From: Xanthomonas fragariae
Lineage (GTDB): Bacteria; Pseudomonadota; Gammaproteobacteria; Xanthomonadales; Xanthomonadaceae
DNA: 64,000 bases
Assembly (NCBI RefSeq): GCF_017603965.1
Contig: NZ_CP071955.1
Coordinates: 1,240,001-1,304,000, forward strand
Direction of reading: 5' to 3'
The translations under genes and the position numbers were made by a program. Of the stretch, positions 1 through 8,790 are shown piece after piece. A model generated the notes under the pieces. It ran no database searches. It saw only the letters and a program-made list of their open reading frames with translations, and had not been told where the DNA came from. Every line of letters begins with the position of its first letter. The first letter of the stretch is position 1.

Positions 1-257
1 AACGCGAAGGGAAACCGTATCGATGTGCCGTTCGGGGCCAGAGGTGCGCCCGATGCCGGCGTCGAACGCACAGCAGATGCCTCGGCGCGATGGCGCTTAG
101 TCGGTCGAGCTGCCAGTTCGTTGAGGACGCCGGAGGGCGTTGAGGAAGACGATACTCCGGACGCAACGTTGCCCGCGCCAGCCGGCCGGACAGTGGCCTG
201 CTCTGGCGTGCTTTGATTGGTATGCGTCCAAGGATTGCTGCTCTTGTGGATCTGCAT
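1..257 (-). CDS. N-terminal part of a tandem paralogue of the adjacent candidate effector (runs off left edge)
   Basis: An open frame reads from an ATG at 257 to the window edge (85 codons visible) and starts MQIHKSSNPWTHT. It is clearly homologous to the start of the neighbouring gene (MVRPKSSNRRTHAQ) and shares later blocks such as PSGVL-ELxARPTK and LAPNGTSI-FPFA. The region is rich in Ser, Pro, Thr and Ala and poor in acidic residues, as expected of a type III secretion signal. A GGAGCGAA Shine-Dalgarno sequence precedes the ATG and is conserved in both copies. The gene lies about 200 bp downstream of the first copy on the same strand and I see no PIP box of its own, so co-transcription is likely. 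The C-terminal part is outside the window, so whether it is intact is unknown. Confidence 0.6.
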   Translation of the reverse strand, partial: MQIHKSSNPWTHTNQSTPEQATVRPAGAGNVASGVSSSSTPSGVLNELAARPTKRHRAEASAVRSTPASGAPLAPNGTSIRFPFA

Positions 258-352
258 TTTCTTCGCTCCGTTTCGTGATGAAAAAGACGCCTTGTTCCTG
301 GATCTCGCCAAGCTGATGCGGCTCAGGGATATCCGTTGAATACCGACAGCTA
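1..352. repeat. Downstream copy of the diverged direct duplication (partner 2035-2393)
   Basis: Same duplicated segment as 2035-2393, in the same orientation, cut by the window edge. Beyond about 352 the sequence up to the effector stop codon at 459 is unrelated to the other copy. No PIP box is visible in it. Confidence 0.75.
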
Positions 353-458
353 AAGTTGGGGCTGGTTTCACGTGTCGGCCGTGCCCGGGATAGCGCGACG
401 CACTACTCCACCTTGCGGAGACGAACATCTGCCGATCGTAAACTCCATGATGCAATAG

Positions 459-2300
459 TCATTCGGGAACACGCCGTTCACCATCGTTCCAGTCGAGCCC
501 AGTGTGATTCTCGTCGAGGGTCAATATCGACGCTTGCGGCATAGCGGTGGAGTGATGCGGCTCTGTCGCTGCTGGATGCATTGCCTGCCAGTCGAATGGA
601 ATGTTGGAAATCGACGCCCCGGGCTGGGCGGACAACGAATGCCCCATGAACTGATCAGAAAAGTCATCGAGATCCCAATTGCTTGGATGCTTTTGCGACA
701 AATTTTGATGCCCCTGCAACAAAACATTCGCTTGACGCAGTGCGCCCCCCCCATCGAATTCAAGAGGGGGACTCGACGCAGCGGGCTGGGCTGGCCACGC
801 AGGTCCCGTCACCTCCTGCTCTGGCGTATCGGGAATCCAGACGCCTTCAGCCGCCTGCGGCCAACCACCCTCAGGAGTGAGTGGAAACATGTAGGAATAA
901 GAAGGCTCCGCCGGTTCAGCTCTGCTTCCCAGGCCGGGCAACTGCTCGTCAGGAGGCAACATCGTGCGCACTTGCGTCAGCATGCCTTTCATACACTTGT
1001 GGTGATTTGGTGTCTGGCCATAGGTGAAGAGTTTCAAATCGTCATCCAACGTTTGGTCGTGCAAACGCGATGCCATCGGACCCTTTTGGTTCTCCTTTAG
1101 CCAAGCGCTGAATCGCATCAGACGCTCTGACAGTATAATGCCATAGGATCTCCCTTTAGCGTATTTTTTATCGCGGCCGGACGCCGAAAAAGCAGCTTTA
1201 AATTGCTCGCTGAGTTGGTAGTCGACTTCGTGGATATTACGCCTTTTACGCCTTTTACGCATTTCCACGATATCCGTTGCTCCGGCACAGTAAAAGGCCT
1301 GCAGGTAATCCAGCGCCAACACTGACCTGTTACTGCCTGCCATGCCGGTTTTTGAGAAGGCGTGGGCGTCATCCATCAAGGTTTGGGAGTACAGTCTGTC
1401 CGTTTCGCACAATCCCTTTTTACCCTGGGCATGAAGCCATGCACTGAACGCCCGCAATCTGGATAAATATTGGTGAGAGATACCAGAACGTGCATCATTG
1501 ATGAGTTTTTTATCACCTTCAGGAATCACATATCGGTGTTGAGCGGAGATCGTTACCGTTCCGTGGGATTCCACGGAACGCAGATGTTTCAGTGCTGCGA
1601 TCATATTAGTGCTGCCAGTCTGTTCTTGGAATTTCCTGGCATCGAGTATTAGCTCGTCTTTGAAGAGCCGATCTTGCAGACCACCCTTGTCCTGCTGCTT
1701 GAGCCAGGCGCTAAAAACTTCAAAAAGTCTGGAGTAAATTTTTACGGTATTGACGCTGTATTCCCCCTTGGCACCGTCTGAAAATCGCTTGATGAGTGAC
1801 GTGTCGTCTCGATAAGGCAGACTGGAGTCTGACGACCCGGTCACGCCTTTAATCACGCCTTTGCGCTTACGGCCCGAGGTCGATGGACGATTATCTAGCG
1901 CCCGACGTTGTTCATGAACTACGACGTCTTCAAAAGCAGGCTGCTGCGCTGTTGTCCCCTGGGGCCCATGCGCATCCGCGCGCCGAAGTTGGGGATGAGG
2001 AACATGCCTGTTGGGGGGCAGGTCGTCGTAATGCAGCGCGAAGGGAAACGGTATCGATGTGCCGTTCGGCGCCAGAAGCTCACCCGATCCCGGCACCGAA
2101 CGCGCAGCAGATGCCTCGGTGCGACGGAGTTTAGTCGGTCGAGCTGTCAGTTCGCCGAGGACGCCAGAGGGCGCTGCCGACGACGGCATTCCGGCCGGAG
2201 CATCGCCCGGGCTCGCCGGCCGGCCAGTCGACTGCTCTGGCAGGCTTTGGTAGGTGCTCTGGGCATGCGTCCGACGATTGCTGCTCTTTGGCCTCACCAT
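459..2300 (-). CDS. Candidate HrpX-regulated type III effector with three FSAWL repeats
   Basis: A 613-aa protein that I cannot assign to a named family. Residues 1-110 are Ser/Pro/Ala-rich and basic. Three related helical units carry an identical FSAWL core at about 196-200, 285-289 and 397-401, each followed by a Lys/Gly loop and an L-x-D/L-DDA-type helix. The lead-in (NTVKIYSRLFEVFSAWL, with equivalents) resembles the core-binding SAM-like domain of tyrosine recombinases. Basic clusters RKRK (144-147) and RKRRKRR (348-354) look like nuclear localisation signals. WDLDDFSDQFMG (542-553) resembles an acidic activation motif. I chose the ATG at 2300 because its GGAGCGAA ribosome-binding site is conserved in the downstream paralogue, while the frame upstream is broken there by an indel; an in-frame ATG at 2411 is the alternative. 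The interior is visibly more AT-rich than neighbouring genes, suggesting transfer. The effector role is inferred from the promoter and composition. Confidence 0.7.
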   Translation of the reverse strand: MVRPKSSNRRTHAQSTYQSLPEQSTGRPASPGDAPAGMPSSAAPSGVLGELTARPTKLRRTEASAARSVPGSGELLAPNGTSIPFPFALHYDDLPPNRHVPHPQLRRADAHGPQGTTAQQPAFEDVVVHEQRRALDNRPSTSGRKRKGVIKGVTGSSDSSLPYRDDTSLIKRFSDGAKGEYSVNTVKIYSRLFEVFSAWLKQQDKGGLQDRLFKDELILDARKFQEQTGSTNMIAALKHLRSVESHGTVTISAQHRYVIPEGDKKLINDARSGISHQYLSRLRAFSAWLHAQGKKGLCETDRLYSQTLMDDAHAFSKTGMAGSNRSVLALDYLQAFYCAGATDIVEMRKRRKRRNIHEVDYQLSEQFKAAFSASGRDKKYAKGRSYGIILSERLMRFSAWLKENQKGPMASRLHDQTLDDDLKLFTYGQTPNHHKCMKGMLTQVRTMLPPDEQLPGLGSRAEPAEPSYSYMFPLTPEGGWPQAAEGVWIPDTPEQEVTGPAWPAQPAASSPPLEFDGGGALRQANVLLQGHQNLSQKHPSNWDLDDFSDQFMGHSLSAQPGASISNIPFDWQAMHPAATEPHHSTAMPQASILTLDENHTGLDWNDGERRVPE

Positions 2301-2393
2301 TTTTTCGCTCCGCTTCATGATGAAAAAGACGGCTCGTTGCTGGATCTTGTCAAGCTGATGCGGCGCAGGCATAGCCGCTGAACACCGCCAGCT
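2035..2393. repeat. Upstream copy of a diverged direct duplication (partner 1-352)
   Basis: This segment aligns base by base with 1-352, with scattered substitutions and small indels. It covers the first roughly 85 codons of the effector gene plus about 90 bases of leader including the ribosome-binding site. Homology stops near 2393, before the PIP box. The pair shows a tandem gene duplication that has had time to diverge. Confidence 0.8.
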
Positions 2394-2474
2394 CTCGCGC
2401 ATTTGCCCCACGCACGAGCTTGCTTTCCATCTGGTCGGAGCGCTGCCGATCCAGCTCTCAAGTAATTATCAAGC

Positions 2475-2536
2475 ATCGTGATCGATCGATCGCACACCCG
2501 GTGCGCAGATGGCGAAGCCGTAGCGGGTTTGCCGAA
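2475..2536 (-). promoter_or_regulatory. PIP box with -10 element (HrpX-type promoter)
   Basis: On the minus strand, TTCGG (2536-2532), 15 bases, TTCGC (2516-2512), 31 bases, then CACGAT (2480-2475). This fits the known plant-inducible-promoter pattern TTCGB-N15-TTCGB-N30-32-YANNNT bound by HrpX in Xanthomonas. It points at the candidate effector gene starting at 2300. The box lies outside the segment duplicated at the left edge, so the second copy does not have it. Confidence 0.75.
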
Positions 2537-2693
2537 CACTAACGTGAGTGTTCAAGGCGCGCGCTGGCACCGTGTGTCGAGCGACGGCTCGGGGTTTGAA
2601 GTCATCGGCATGACGACCACACCCGCCCGAACCGGCCCGACCGCGGCAAGACACTGCGGCTGCATCAACCCAACTTCCCAGGCGCAATAGCCG

Positions 2694-2829
2694 TCAATCC
2701 GATGCCAGTGCGATAGGTGCGTTGCGGATCGGCATTGAAGGCGGCACTGGCCGCGTCCAACGCAGAGATCGCCATGCGCGCATTGATGCCAACCACTCTT
2801 CTTCGTTTGGCGCTTGCGGCAGCATGCTC
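2694..2829 (-). pseudogene. Possible relic of an esterase or depolymerase-type hydrolase
   Basis: Just downstream of mgtE, minus-strand reading gives LPQAPNEEEWLASMRAW in one frame and then ISALDAASAAFNADPQRTYRTGI in another. The block DPQRTYRTGI resembles the DPxRxYxTG segment before the nucleophile elbow of PHB-depolymerase-like esterases. No full gene is present and a frameshift separates the two parts. This rests on one short motif and is weak. Confidence 0.2.
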
Positions 2830-2851
2830 AGCGCGATGGCCAACCCGATGG

Positions 2852-4213
2852 CTAGTGCAGCAGAATTAGCGTGGCCAGGCCAAGGAAGCTCAGGAAGCCC
2901 ATCACGTCGGTCAGCGTGGTCAATATCACGCCACCGGCCAATGCCGGATCGAAGCCCAGCCGTTTCAAGGTCACCGGCACCAGCACACCGCCAAACGCGG
3001 CAGTGAGCATGTTCAAGGTCAGCGCGGTGCCGATCACCAGCGACAGCATCGGTTGTCGGAACCAAGCCAGCACGATCAGGCCCAGTCCCACGCCGAGCAC
3101 GACGCCGTTGATCAGCGCCACGGTCAGCTCTTTCTTGAGCAGGGTCATCACGTTGGACGAGCCGATCTGGCCCAGCGCCAGACCGCGCACCATCAGCGCC
3201 AACACCTGGGTGCCGGCGTTGCCGCCCATGCCGGCGACAATCGGCATCAGCGCCGCAAGCGCCACCAATTTCTCGATCGTGCCTTCGAATCGGCTGACCA
3301 CGCTGGAGGCAAGGAACGCAGTGCACAGGTTGATGCTCAGCCAGATCAGGCGGCGCCGGAACGCGCGCCGCGCCGGGCTGAACATGTCCTCGTCTTCGTC
3401 CAGACCAGCCGCACTCATGGCCTGATGTTCGGCCTGCTCGCGGATGATGTCGACCACGTCATCGATGGTGATGCGGCCGAGCAGGATGTTGTTGTCGTCC
3501 ACCACCGGCGCGGAGATCCAGTCGTGATCCGAGAAGCGCCGTGCGACTTCGTCGGAGCCATCGCCGACATCGATCGCCGGTTGTTCGTCGTCGATCAATC
3601 GATTGACCGGCGTGTTGTCCTCATGCGTGACCAACGCGGCCAGCGACACGCGGCCCAGGTATTGATGACGTCGGCTCACCACGTACAGGTGGTCGGTGTG
3701 ATCGGGCAACTCGCCGCGCAGCCGCAGATACCGCAGCACCACATCGACATTGACGTCTGCGCGCACAGTGACCACGTCCGGGTTCATCAAGCGGCCGGCG
3801 GTGTCCTCCGGGTACGACAGCACCTGCTCGAGCCGCTCGCGGTTCTCGCGGTCCATCGACTTGAGCACTTCGTCGATGACGGTGTCGGGTAGGTCTTCGA
3901 CCAGATTGGCCAGATCATCGATGTCCAGGTCTTCGACCGCAGCCACGATCTCGTCGGTGTCCATGTCGGCCAGTAGGCTTTCGCGCACTTCATCGCCGAC
4001 GTGCAGCAGCACTTCACCGTCGTCTTCCGGGTCGACCAGCCCCCACACTACTTCGCGTTTGCCGGGCGGCAGCGATTCGAGCAAGTTGCCGATCTCCGCC
4101 GGCGCCAGCGTATTGACCAGCCGTCGTACCGGCCCTAAGCGTCCGCTATCCAGCGCGTCGGACAGCAATCGCAGCTGGCGCGCGGTCTTGTCGTGGCGGA
4201 CGGCTTCGGCCAT
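2852..4213 (-). CDS. mgtE: Magnesium transporter MgtE
   Basis: A 453-aa inner-membrane Mg2+ channel. The N-terminal 130 residues form the acidic MgtE superhelical domain with repeated DLPD, ESLP and DTDE motifs. Residues about 135-255 hold a CBS pair that senses cytoplasmic Mg2+ and gates the pore. The C-terminal 180 residues contain about five membrane helices with the family motifs PIVAGMGGNAGTQ and TDVMGF. Length and architecture are normal for the family. It lies downstream of ptsI on the same strand but 142 bp away, so it may have its own promoter. I see no riboswitch upstream. Confidence 0.95.
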   Translation of the reverse strand: MAEAVRHDKTARQLRLLSDALDSGRLGPVRRLVNTLAPAEIGNLLESLPPGKREVVWGLVDPEDDGEVLLHVGDEVRESLLADMDTDEIVAAVEDLDIDDLANLVEDLPDTVIDEVLKSMDRENRERLEQVLSYPEDTAGRLMNPDVVTVRADVNVDVVLRYLRLRGELPDHTDHLYVVSRRHQYLGRVSLAALVTHEDNTPVNRLIDDEQPAIDVGDGSDEVARRFSDHDWISAPVVDDNNILLGRITIDDVVDIIREQAEHQAMSAAGLDEDEDMFSPARRAFRRRLIWLSINLCTAFLASSVVSRFEGTIEKLVALAALMPIVAGMGGNAGTQVLALMVRGLALGQIGSSNVMTLLKKELTVALINGVVLGVGLGLIVLAWFRQPMLSLVIGTALTLNMLTAAFGGVLVPVTLKRLGFDPALAGGVILTTLTDVMGFLSFLGLATLILLH

Positions 4214-4355
4214 GCGCGGCTCTCCGGAAAAATGGACGCGCCCTGGGGCAAGACGCGGTGCTGGATCAGCACGCCATTATCGCTTGCGCATGGTGACGAA
4301 ACATACAGTGACATCGCTCGACGCTTGAACATCATCTGTGCGATGACGCATCCAC

Positions 4356-6086
4356 TCAGCGCAGCAGACCCTGCGCGACGCCGGCCAACCACTTCTCGAT
4401 GCCCTTGCGATCGCGTGCGCGCAGCAGTTTTTCGCCTTGCACACGCAGCTCGCCCAGGTGGATGTCGCGCACTGCACGGCGAACTTCCAGCAATGTCGCC
4501 GGATGCAGACTGAACTCGGTAAGCCCCAATGCCAGCAGCATCGGAACAAAGCGCGGGTCGCCCGCGATCTCGCCACATACCGCCACCGGTTTGCCGTACG
4601 CACGGCCGGTGGCGATCACATGCGCGATCAGTCGCAGCACGGCCGGATGCAACGGCGAATACAGCTCGCCCAGTGCCTCGTTGTTGCGATCCACCGCCAG
4701 CAGGTATTGCACCAGATCGTTGGTGCCGATCGACAGGAAGTCGATATCGTCGATGAAGCAATCCAACGCCAACGCCGCGGCAGGCACTTCGATCATCGCG
4801 CCGAGCGGAATGTGCTCGGCGATCTCGTGGCCTTGTTCGCGCAATTGCGCGGCCAGCTTCTTGATCTGTCGCCGCAGCAGCTGGATTTCCTCGCGGCCGC
4901 TGATCATCGGCACCAGGATGCGTACCGGGCCGTAGCCGGATGCACGCAGGATTGCGCGCAACTGCGTCTTCGCCACCGCAGGGCGCGCCAACGACAGGCG
5001 CACGCCGCGCAAGCCCAGCGCCGGGTTGTCTTCGTCGCTTAAGGTCAGCCCGGTGCGGTCGGCCTTGTCGGCGCCCAGATCGAGCGTGCGCACGGTGACC
5101 GGGCGGCCGCTCATGCCCAGCACGGTGTCGCGATAGGTGTGGAACTGTTCGTCTTCGTCCGGTAGCTCGTTGCGCTGCAGGAAAAGGAATTCGGTGCGAT
5201 ACAAGCCCAAGCCACTGGCGCCGAGCGCGTGTGCCTTGGCCACGTCTTCCAGCGACTCGGCGTTGGCCAGCAGCGTGATATCGACGTCATCGCGCGTGCG
5301 CGTGGGCTTGGAACGCAGTCGGCCCAGCTCGCGTTGTTCCTTGGCCAGCGCGCGCAGACGCGCGCGGTAGTCGCGCAGATGCTCGGGGGTGGGGTCGACG
5401 ATCACCTGGCCTGAGCCTGCATCGACGATCAGCACATCCCCATCGTCGATCCGCTGCACCGCATCGCTGACCCCGACCACCAACGGCAGGTGCAGGCTGC
5501 GCGCCAAAATCGCGCTATGCGACAGTGCGCTGCCGGCAGTCGTGACGATGCCGACCACGCCCTGCGCCTGCAGCTGCGCCAGCTCTGACGGTGCCACGTT
5601 GTCGCACACCAGGATCTCGCCGGCCACGCCCTTGAGGTCGGGCGCGCGCTTGTGCAAAAACGCATGGATGCGGCCGATGACGTGATCCAGATCGTCCATG
5701 CGGCTTCTAAGGTAGGCATCTTCCATACCATCGAACACCGCTGCCAAACGGTCGCGCTGCACGCGTAAGGCATAATCGGCGCTGTAACGGTGGGTGCGGA
5801 TCAACTCATCCAAACCTTGCAGCAGTTCCGGGTCGTCGAGCAAGAGCGCGTGCAGCTCGAGAAATTCGCCGACTTCGCGCGCGAGTGCGCCATGCAGGCG
5901 ATCGCGCAATTGCTGCATTTCGGTACGCGCCGCTTCGATGGCCACGTGCAGACGCTGCAGCTGCGTTTCCACCTGGTTGGCCGGCACACGTTGTTCGGCA
6001 ACTTCCAGCGTGTGACTTTGACGCACGCGCGCACGCCCGAGTGCGTTACCGCGCGACGCACCGTGTCCGCGCAAGCGCAGACTCAT
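4356..6086 (-). CDS. ptsI: Phosphoenolpyruvate-protein phosphotransferase (PTS enzyme I)
   Basis: Enzyme I takes phosphate from phosphoenolpyruvate and passes it to HPr. The start at 6086 (MSLRLRGHGASRG) gives 576 aa, the usual length. The phosphorylated histidine is His190 in TTAGSALSHSAILARS. The C-terminal PEP-binding barrel shows FLSIGTNDLVQYLLAVDR and the active-site cysteine in VCGEIAGDP. It is last in the EIIA-ptsH-ptsI group, 58 bp after ptsH. With only a mannose-type EIIA and EIIA-Ntr nearby and no sugar permease, the set looks mainly regulatory. Confidence 0.95.
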   Translation of the reverse strand: MSLRLRGHGASRGNALGRARVRQSHTLEVAEQRVPANQVETQLQRLHVAIEAARTEMQQLRDRLHGALAREVGEFLELHALLLDDPELLQGLDELIRTHRYSADYALRVQRDRLAAVFDGMEDAYLRSRMDDLDHVIGRIHAFLHKRAPDLKGVAGEILVCDNVAPSELAQLQAQGVVGIVTTAGSALSHSAILARSLHLPLVVGVSDAVQRIDDGDVLIVDAGSGQVIVDPTPEHLRDYRARLRALAKEQRELGRLRSKPTRTRDDVDITLLANAESLEDVAKAHALGASGLGLYRTEFLFLQRNELPDEDEQFHTYRDTVLGMSGRPVTVRTLDLGADKADRTGLTLSDEDNPALGLRGVRLSLARPAVAKTQLRAILRASGYGPVRILVPMISGREEIQLLRRQIKKLAAQLREQGHEIAEHIPLGAMIEVPAAALALDCFIDDIDFLSIGTNDLVQYLLAVDRNNEALGELYSPLHPAVLRLIAHVIATGRAYGKPVAVCGEIAGDPRFVPMLLALGLTEFSLHPATLLEVRRAVRDIHLGELRVQGEKLLRARDRKGIEKWLAGVAQGLLR

Positions 6087-6144
6087 GCGCGGCCTTGGTG
6101 CAGCCGCGTCCGGTCGCTCGTGGCTGCACCGACGCCGCACATGC

Positions 6145-6414
6145 TCAGCTGTCCTCGTCGAAACGACGCTCGAACAGATCCACCAACGCCTGCAAGGCCT
6201 CGGCTTCGTCTTCGCCATCCAGCCGCACCACTACACTGGTGCCTTGACCTGCGGCCAGCAGCATCACGCCCATGATGCTCTTGGCATTCACCTCGCGGCC
6301 CTTGGCCGCCAGGGTGGCGTTGCTGCGATAGGACGACAGCGTCTGCACCAGCTTGGCGGTTGCCCGTGCATGCAGTCCCAGTCGGTTGGAAACTATGAGT
6401 TCGCGTTCAAGCAT
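6145..6414 (-). CDS. ptsH: Phosphocarrier protein HPr
   Basis: 89-aa cytoplasmic phosphocarrier. His15 in GLHARATAK is the site phosphorylated by enzyme I, and Ser46 in NAKSIMGVMLL is the regulatory site for HPr kinase. Both match the canonical numbering, consistent with the hprK gene 1.4 kb upstream. It overlaps the preceding EIIA gene by 8 bp, indicating translational coupling. Confidence 0.97.
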   Translation of the reverse strand: MLERELIVSNRLGLHARATAKLVQTLSSYRSNATLAAKGREVNAKSIMGVMLLAAGQGTSVVVRLDGEDEAEALQALVDLFERRFDEDS

Positions 6415-6799
6415 CGTCGATGATCGCTCCGTTGCGGGTGCCTGCTGCCGCGGTGGCGGGCAGCTCCTGCAATCCTTGTTCGGGGTAGTTCATCACCCGC
6501 AACAGCATCGGCAGGCTCAGCGCGGACACCCGGCGAACCGGCGTGCCCAGCTTTGCCAACCGGTCGGCGAGATTGCTGGGGCTGGCGCCATACAGGTCGG
6601 TCATGACCAGTACGCCGTCACCGCTGTCGACCCGGCGCATCGCCGATGAGGCCCGGGGCAGCAATGCGTCCAGGTCTGCATCGAACGGCACATCGAATGC
6701 TTCGGTCTTCAGCGGCAAGTGCCGCAACAGCCCCGTCGTCACGTTCAACAACGCCGCGCCGATGCCGGGATGAGTCATGAGGAGAATGCCACAGGCCAT
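6407..6799 (-). CDS. PTS EIIA component, mannose/fructose (EIIA-Man) type
   Basis: 130-aa EIIA-Man fold domain. The phosphoacceptor is His10 in LLMTHPGIG; the second conserved block is VLVMTDLYGASPSN. It accepts phosphate from HPr, but no EIIB or EIIC partner is encoded here, so a signalling role is more likely than sugar uptake. It starts the EIIA-ptsH-ptsI unit. A repeat-rich spacer of about 170 bp separates it from rapZ. Confidence 0.9.
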   Translation of the reverse strand: MACGILLMTHPGIGAALLNVTTGLLRHLPLKTEAFDVPFDADLDALLPRASSAMRRVDSGDGVLVMTDLYGASPSNLADRLAKLGTPVRRVSALSLPMLLRVMNYPEQGLQELPATAAAGTRNGAIIDDA

Positions 6800-6836
6800 G
6801 TCGAAACGTTAACAGGTCGGGATGACAGGGGGGAAG

Positions 6837-6965
6837 AAGCAACGTGACCGGGGAACCGGGACCTGGGAACCGGGAGAGCGGCTTTATCGCATGCTTGTCG
6901 CAATAGCTGAGGTGGTCACCGCGTTGTGCGCTTTGCGCTTTTCCCGGGTCCCCGGTTTTGGCGCT
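6837..6965. repeat. G-rich/C-rich armed intergenic hairpin element (GGGAACC variant)
   Basis: The spacer between rapZ and the EIIA gene carries GGGGAACCGGGACCTGGGAACCGGG on the left and CCCGGGTCCCCGG on the right, about 75 bases apart, able to pair as a long imperfect hairpin. It looks like a divergent member of the heptamer-armed elements at 40.35, 44.05, 53.0 and 57.5 kb. No gene is visible in it. Confidence 0.45.
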
Positions 6966-6970
6966 CCAAA

Positions 6971-7843
6971 TCAATCCTGTTCGCGATGGAACGTCGCCAC
7001 TTCCGGCCAGCCTTGCTCGCGCGCATGTCGTGCCATGCGTTCGGCCAGATACACCGAGCGATGCTTGCCGCCGGTGCAGCCGAAGGCGATGGTCACGTAG
7101 CTGCGGGTATCGTTGCGCAGCCGCGGCAGCCAAGTGTCCAGCAGATCCACGATCTGCGCGCTGTAGCGCACCACGTCCGGTTGTTTATCCAGATAGTCGC
7201 GCACGCCGGCATCGCGGCCGGTGAGCGGGCGCAGCTCCGGGTCCCAGTGCGGATTGGGCAGCACGCGCGCGTCGAACACGAAGTCGGCCTCGGCCGGCAC
7301 GCCGCGTTTGTAGGCGAACGATTCGAACAGCAGCGACAAGCGATCGTTGCTGCCGAGCGCGAATTCGGTGACCACACGGCGACGCAACTGATGCACGTTG
7401 AGCGCGCTGGTGTCGATGATGGCGTGGGCCTGCGACCGCAACGGATCGGTCAACTGACGCTCGCGGGTGATCGCTTCCGGTAGCGCCAGGCCGAGATGGC
7501 TCAACGGATGACGGCGACGGGTGTCGGCGTAGCGTTTGATCAGGGCCTCGTCGCTGGCTTCGAAAAACAATAGCCGCGCTTCGATGCCGTATTCCTGCGC
7601 GGCCTGACGCCATTGCGCAAGCTGGGTCAGATCACTGCGGCTGCGCACATCGATGCCGACCGCCATGCGCTGGTCGCCGAGCGGGTTGCCACGCAGGCGG
7701 CTGCGCACGAAATCCGGCAGTAGCTCCACCGGCAGATTGTCCGAGCAGTAGTAGTCAAGATCTTCGAAGGTCTTCAACGCGACCGACTTGCCCGAGCCGG
7801 ACAGCCCGCTCACGATCACCAGCGTAGAGGGCGCAATACTCAT
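6971..7843 (-). CDS. rapZ: RNase adapter protein RapZ (YvcJ family)
   Basis: 290-aa nucleotide- and RNA-binding protein. Walker A is GLSGSGKS at residues 13-20; the C-terminal domain carries the conserved [17 protein letters not shown] block. In E. coli the homologue guides RNase E to the GlmZ sRNA and so tunes glucosamine-6-phosphate synthesis; elsewhere it is a GTPase-like regulator next to hprK and ptsN. It overlaps hprK by 4 bp (ATGA). Its place between cell-wall precursor genes and PTS regulators fits an envelope-precursor control role, which is inference for this organism. Confidence 0.93.
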   Translation of the reverse strand: MSIAPSTLVIVSGLSGSGKSVALKTFEDLDYYCSDNLPVELLPDFVRSRLRGNPLGDQRMAVGIDVRSRSDLTQLAQWRQAAQEYGIEARLLFFEASDEALIKRYADTRRRHPLSHLGLALPEAITRERQLTDPLRSQAHAIIDTSALNVHQLRRRVVTEFALGSNDRLSLLFESFAYKRGVPAEADFVFDARVLPNPHWDPELRPLTGRDAGVRDYLDKQPDVVRYSAQIVDLLDTWLPRLRNDTRSYVTIAFGCTGGKHRSVYLAERMARHAREQGWPEVATFHREQD

Positions 7844-8790
7844 GGCGTGCGTCGCTCGAGCAGGTTGCTGTGGCGGGCAATGAACATCGCGGCCGGGTCG
7901 ATGCCCTTGGTGCGCAGGATATGCAGCCGCGTGGCCGCTTCGGTCAACACTGCCAGGTTGCGGCCGGGCATGACCGGCAGGGTGATCAGCGGCACATCCA
8001 GATCCAGTACATGGCGGCTGCCGGAATCGCCGGTCAGACGCTCATAACCGGACGGCATGGGCTCGGTCATCGGGCGGGTCAGGTGCACGATCAGGCGCAG
8101 GTATTTGTTCTTCTTCACGGCGGTGTCGCCGAACATGTCGCGCACGTTCAACACGCCCAGACCGCGTACCTCCAGCAAGTCCTGCAGTAGCTCCGGGCAG
8201 GTGCCATCGAGCACATCGGGCGCAATCTGGGTGAACTCCGGCGCGTCATCAGCCACCAGGCGGTGGCCGCGGCTCAACAGTTCCAGCGCCAGCTCGCTCT
8301 TGCCCGAGCCGGCTTCGCCGGTAATCAGCACGCCGATCGAATAGATCTCCATGAACACGCCATGCAGCGTGACCCGTGGGGCCAGCGTGCGCGCCAGGTG
8401 GTAGGAGAGGTGGTTGAGCAGTTCGTGGCCGCGCTTGGGCGAGATCCACAACGGCGTATTGGATTCGTCCGCAGCCGCGCGCAGGTCTTCAGGGCACGAC
8501 TGATTCTTGCTGATCGCCAGCGCCAGCGGCTGCACCTGAATAATCTTTTCGATGGTCTCCCAGCGCTGCCGCGCATCCAGCGAGTCCAGCCAGGCCAGTT
8601 CTTCGGTGCCCAGAATCTGCACCTTGTTAGGGTAGATCACATTGAGGTAGCCGGCCAGAGATGGGCGGCGCGCATTGTTGCTGCCGGCCTCGATTTCGCG
8701 GTGCTCGCCGTGCTGGCCGGCGACCCAGCGCAGTGCCAATTTGTCGCGCTGCTGATCGAACAATTCGCGTGCGGTAATGCTGGTATTCAT
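7840..8790 (-). CDS. hprK: HPr kinase/phosphorylase
   Basis: 316-aa bifunctional enzyme that phosphorylates HPr on Ser46 and removes that phosphate again. Walker A is GEAGSGKSE, and the HprK signature [15 protein letters not shown] follows. The N-terminal regulatory domain ends with the HTLxPRV-like stretch before the kinase core. It overlaps ptsN and rapZ by 4 bp on each side. HprK is common in Firmicutes but found in only some Proteobacteria, where it usually sits in this same rpoN-linked cluster. Confidence 0.95.
   Translation of the reverse strand: MNTSITARELFDQQRDKLALRWVAGQHGEHREIEAGSNNARRPSLAGYLNVIYPNKVQILGTEELAWLDSLDARQRWETIEKIIQVQPLALAISKNQSCPEDLRAAADESNTPLWISPKRGHELLNHLSYHLARTLAPRVTLHGVFMEIYSIGVLITGEAGSGKSELALELLSRGHRLVADDAPEFTQIAPDVLDGTCPELLQDLLEVRGLGVLNVRDMFGDTAVKKNKYLRLIVHLTRPMTEPMPSGYERLTGDSGSRHVLDLDVPLITLPVMPGRNLAVLTEAATRLHILRTKGIDPAAMFIARHSNLLERRTP

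Noticed and set aside
353..458. PIP box for the downstream effector paralogue
   Set aside because: Only one TTCGT-like half site (421-425) is present, with no partner 15 bases away.
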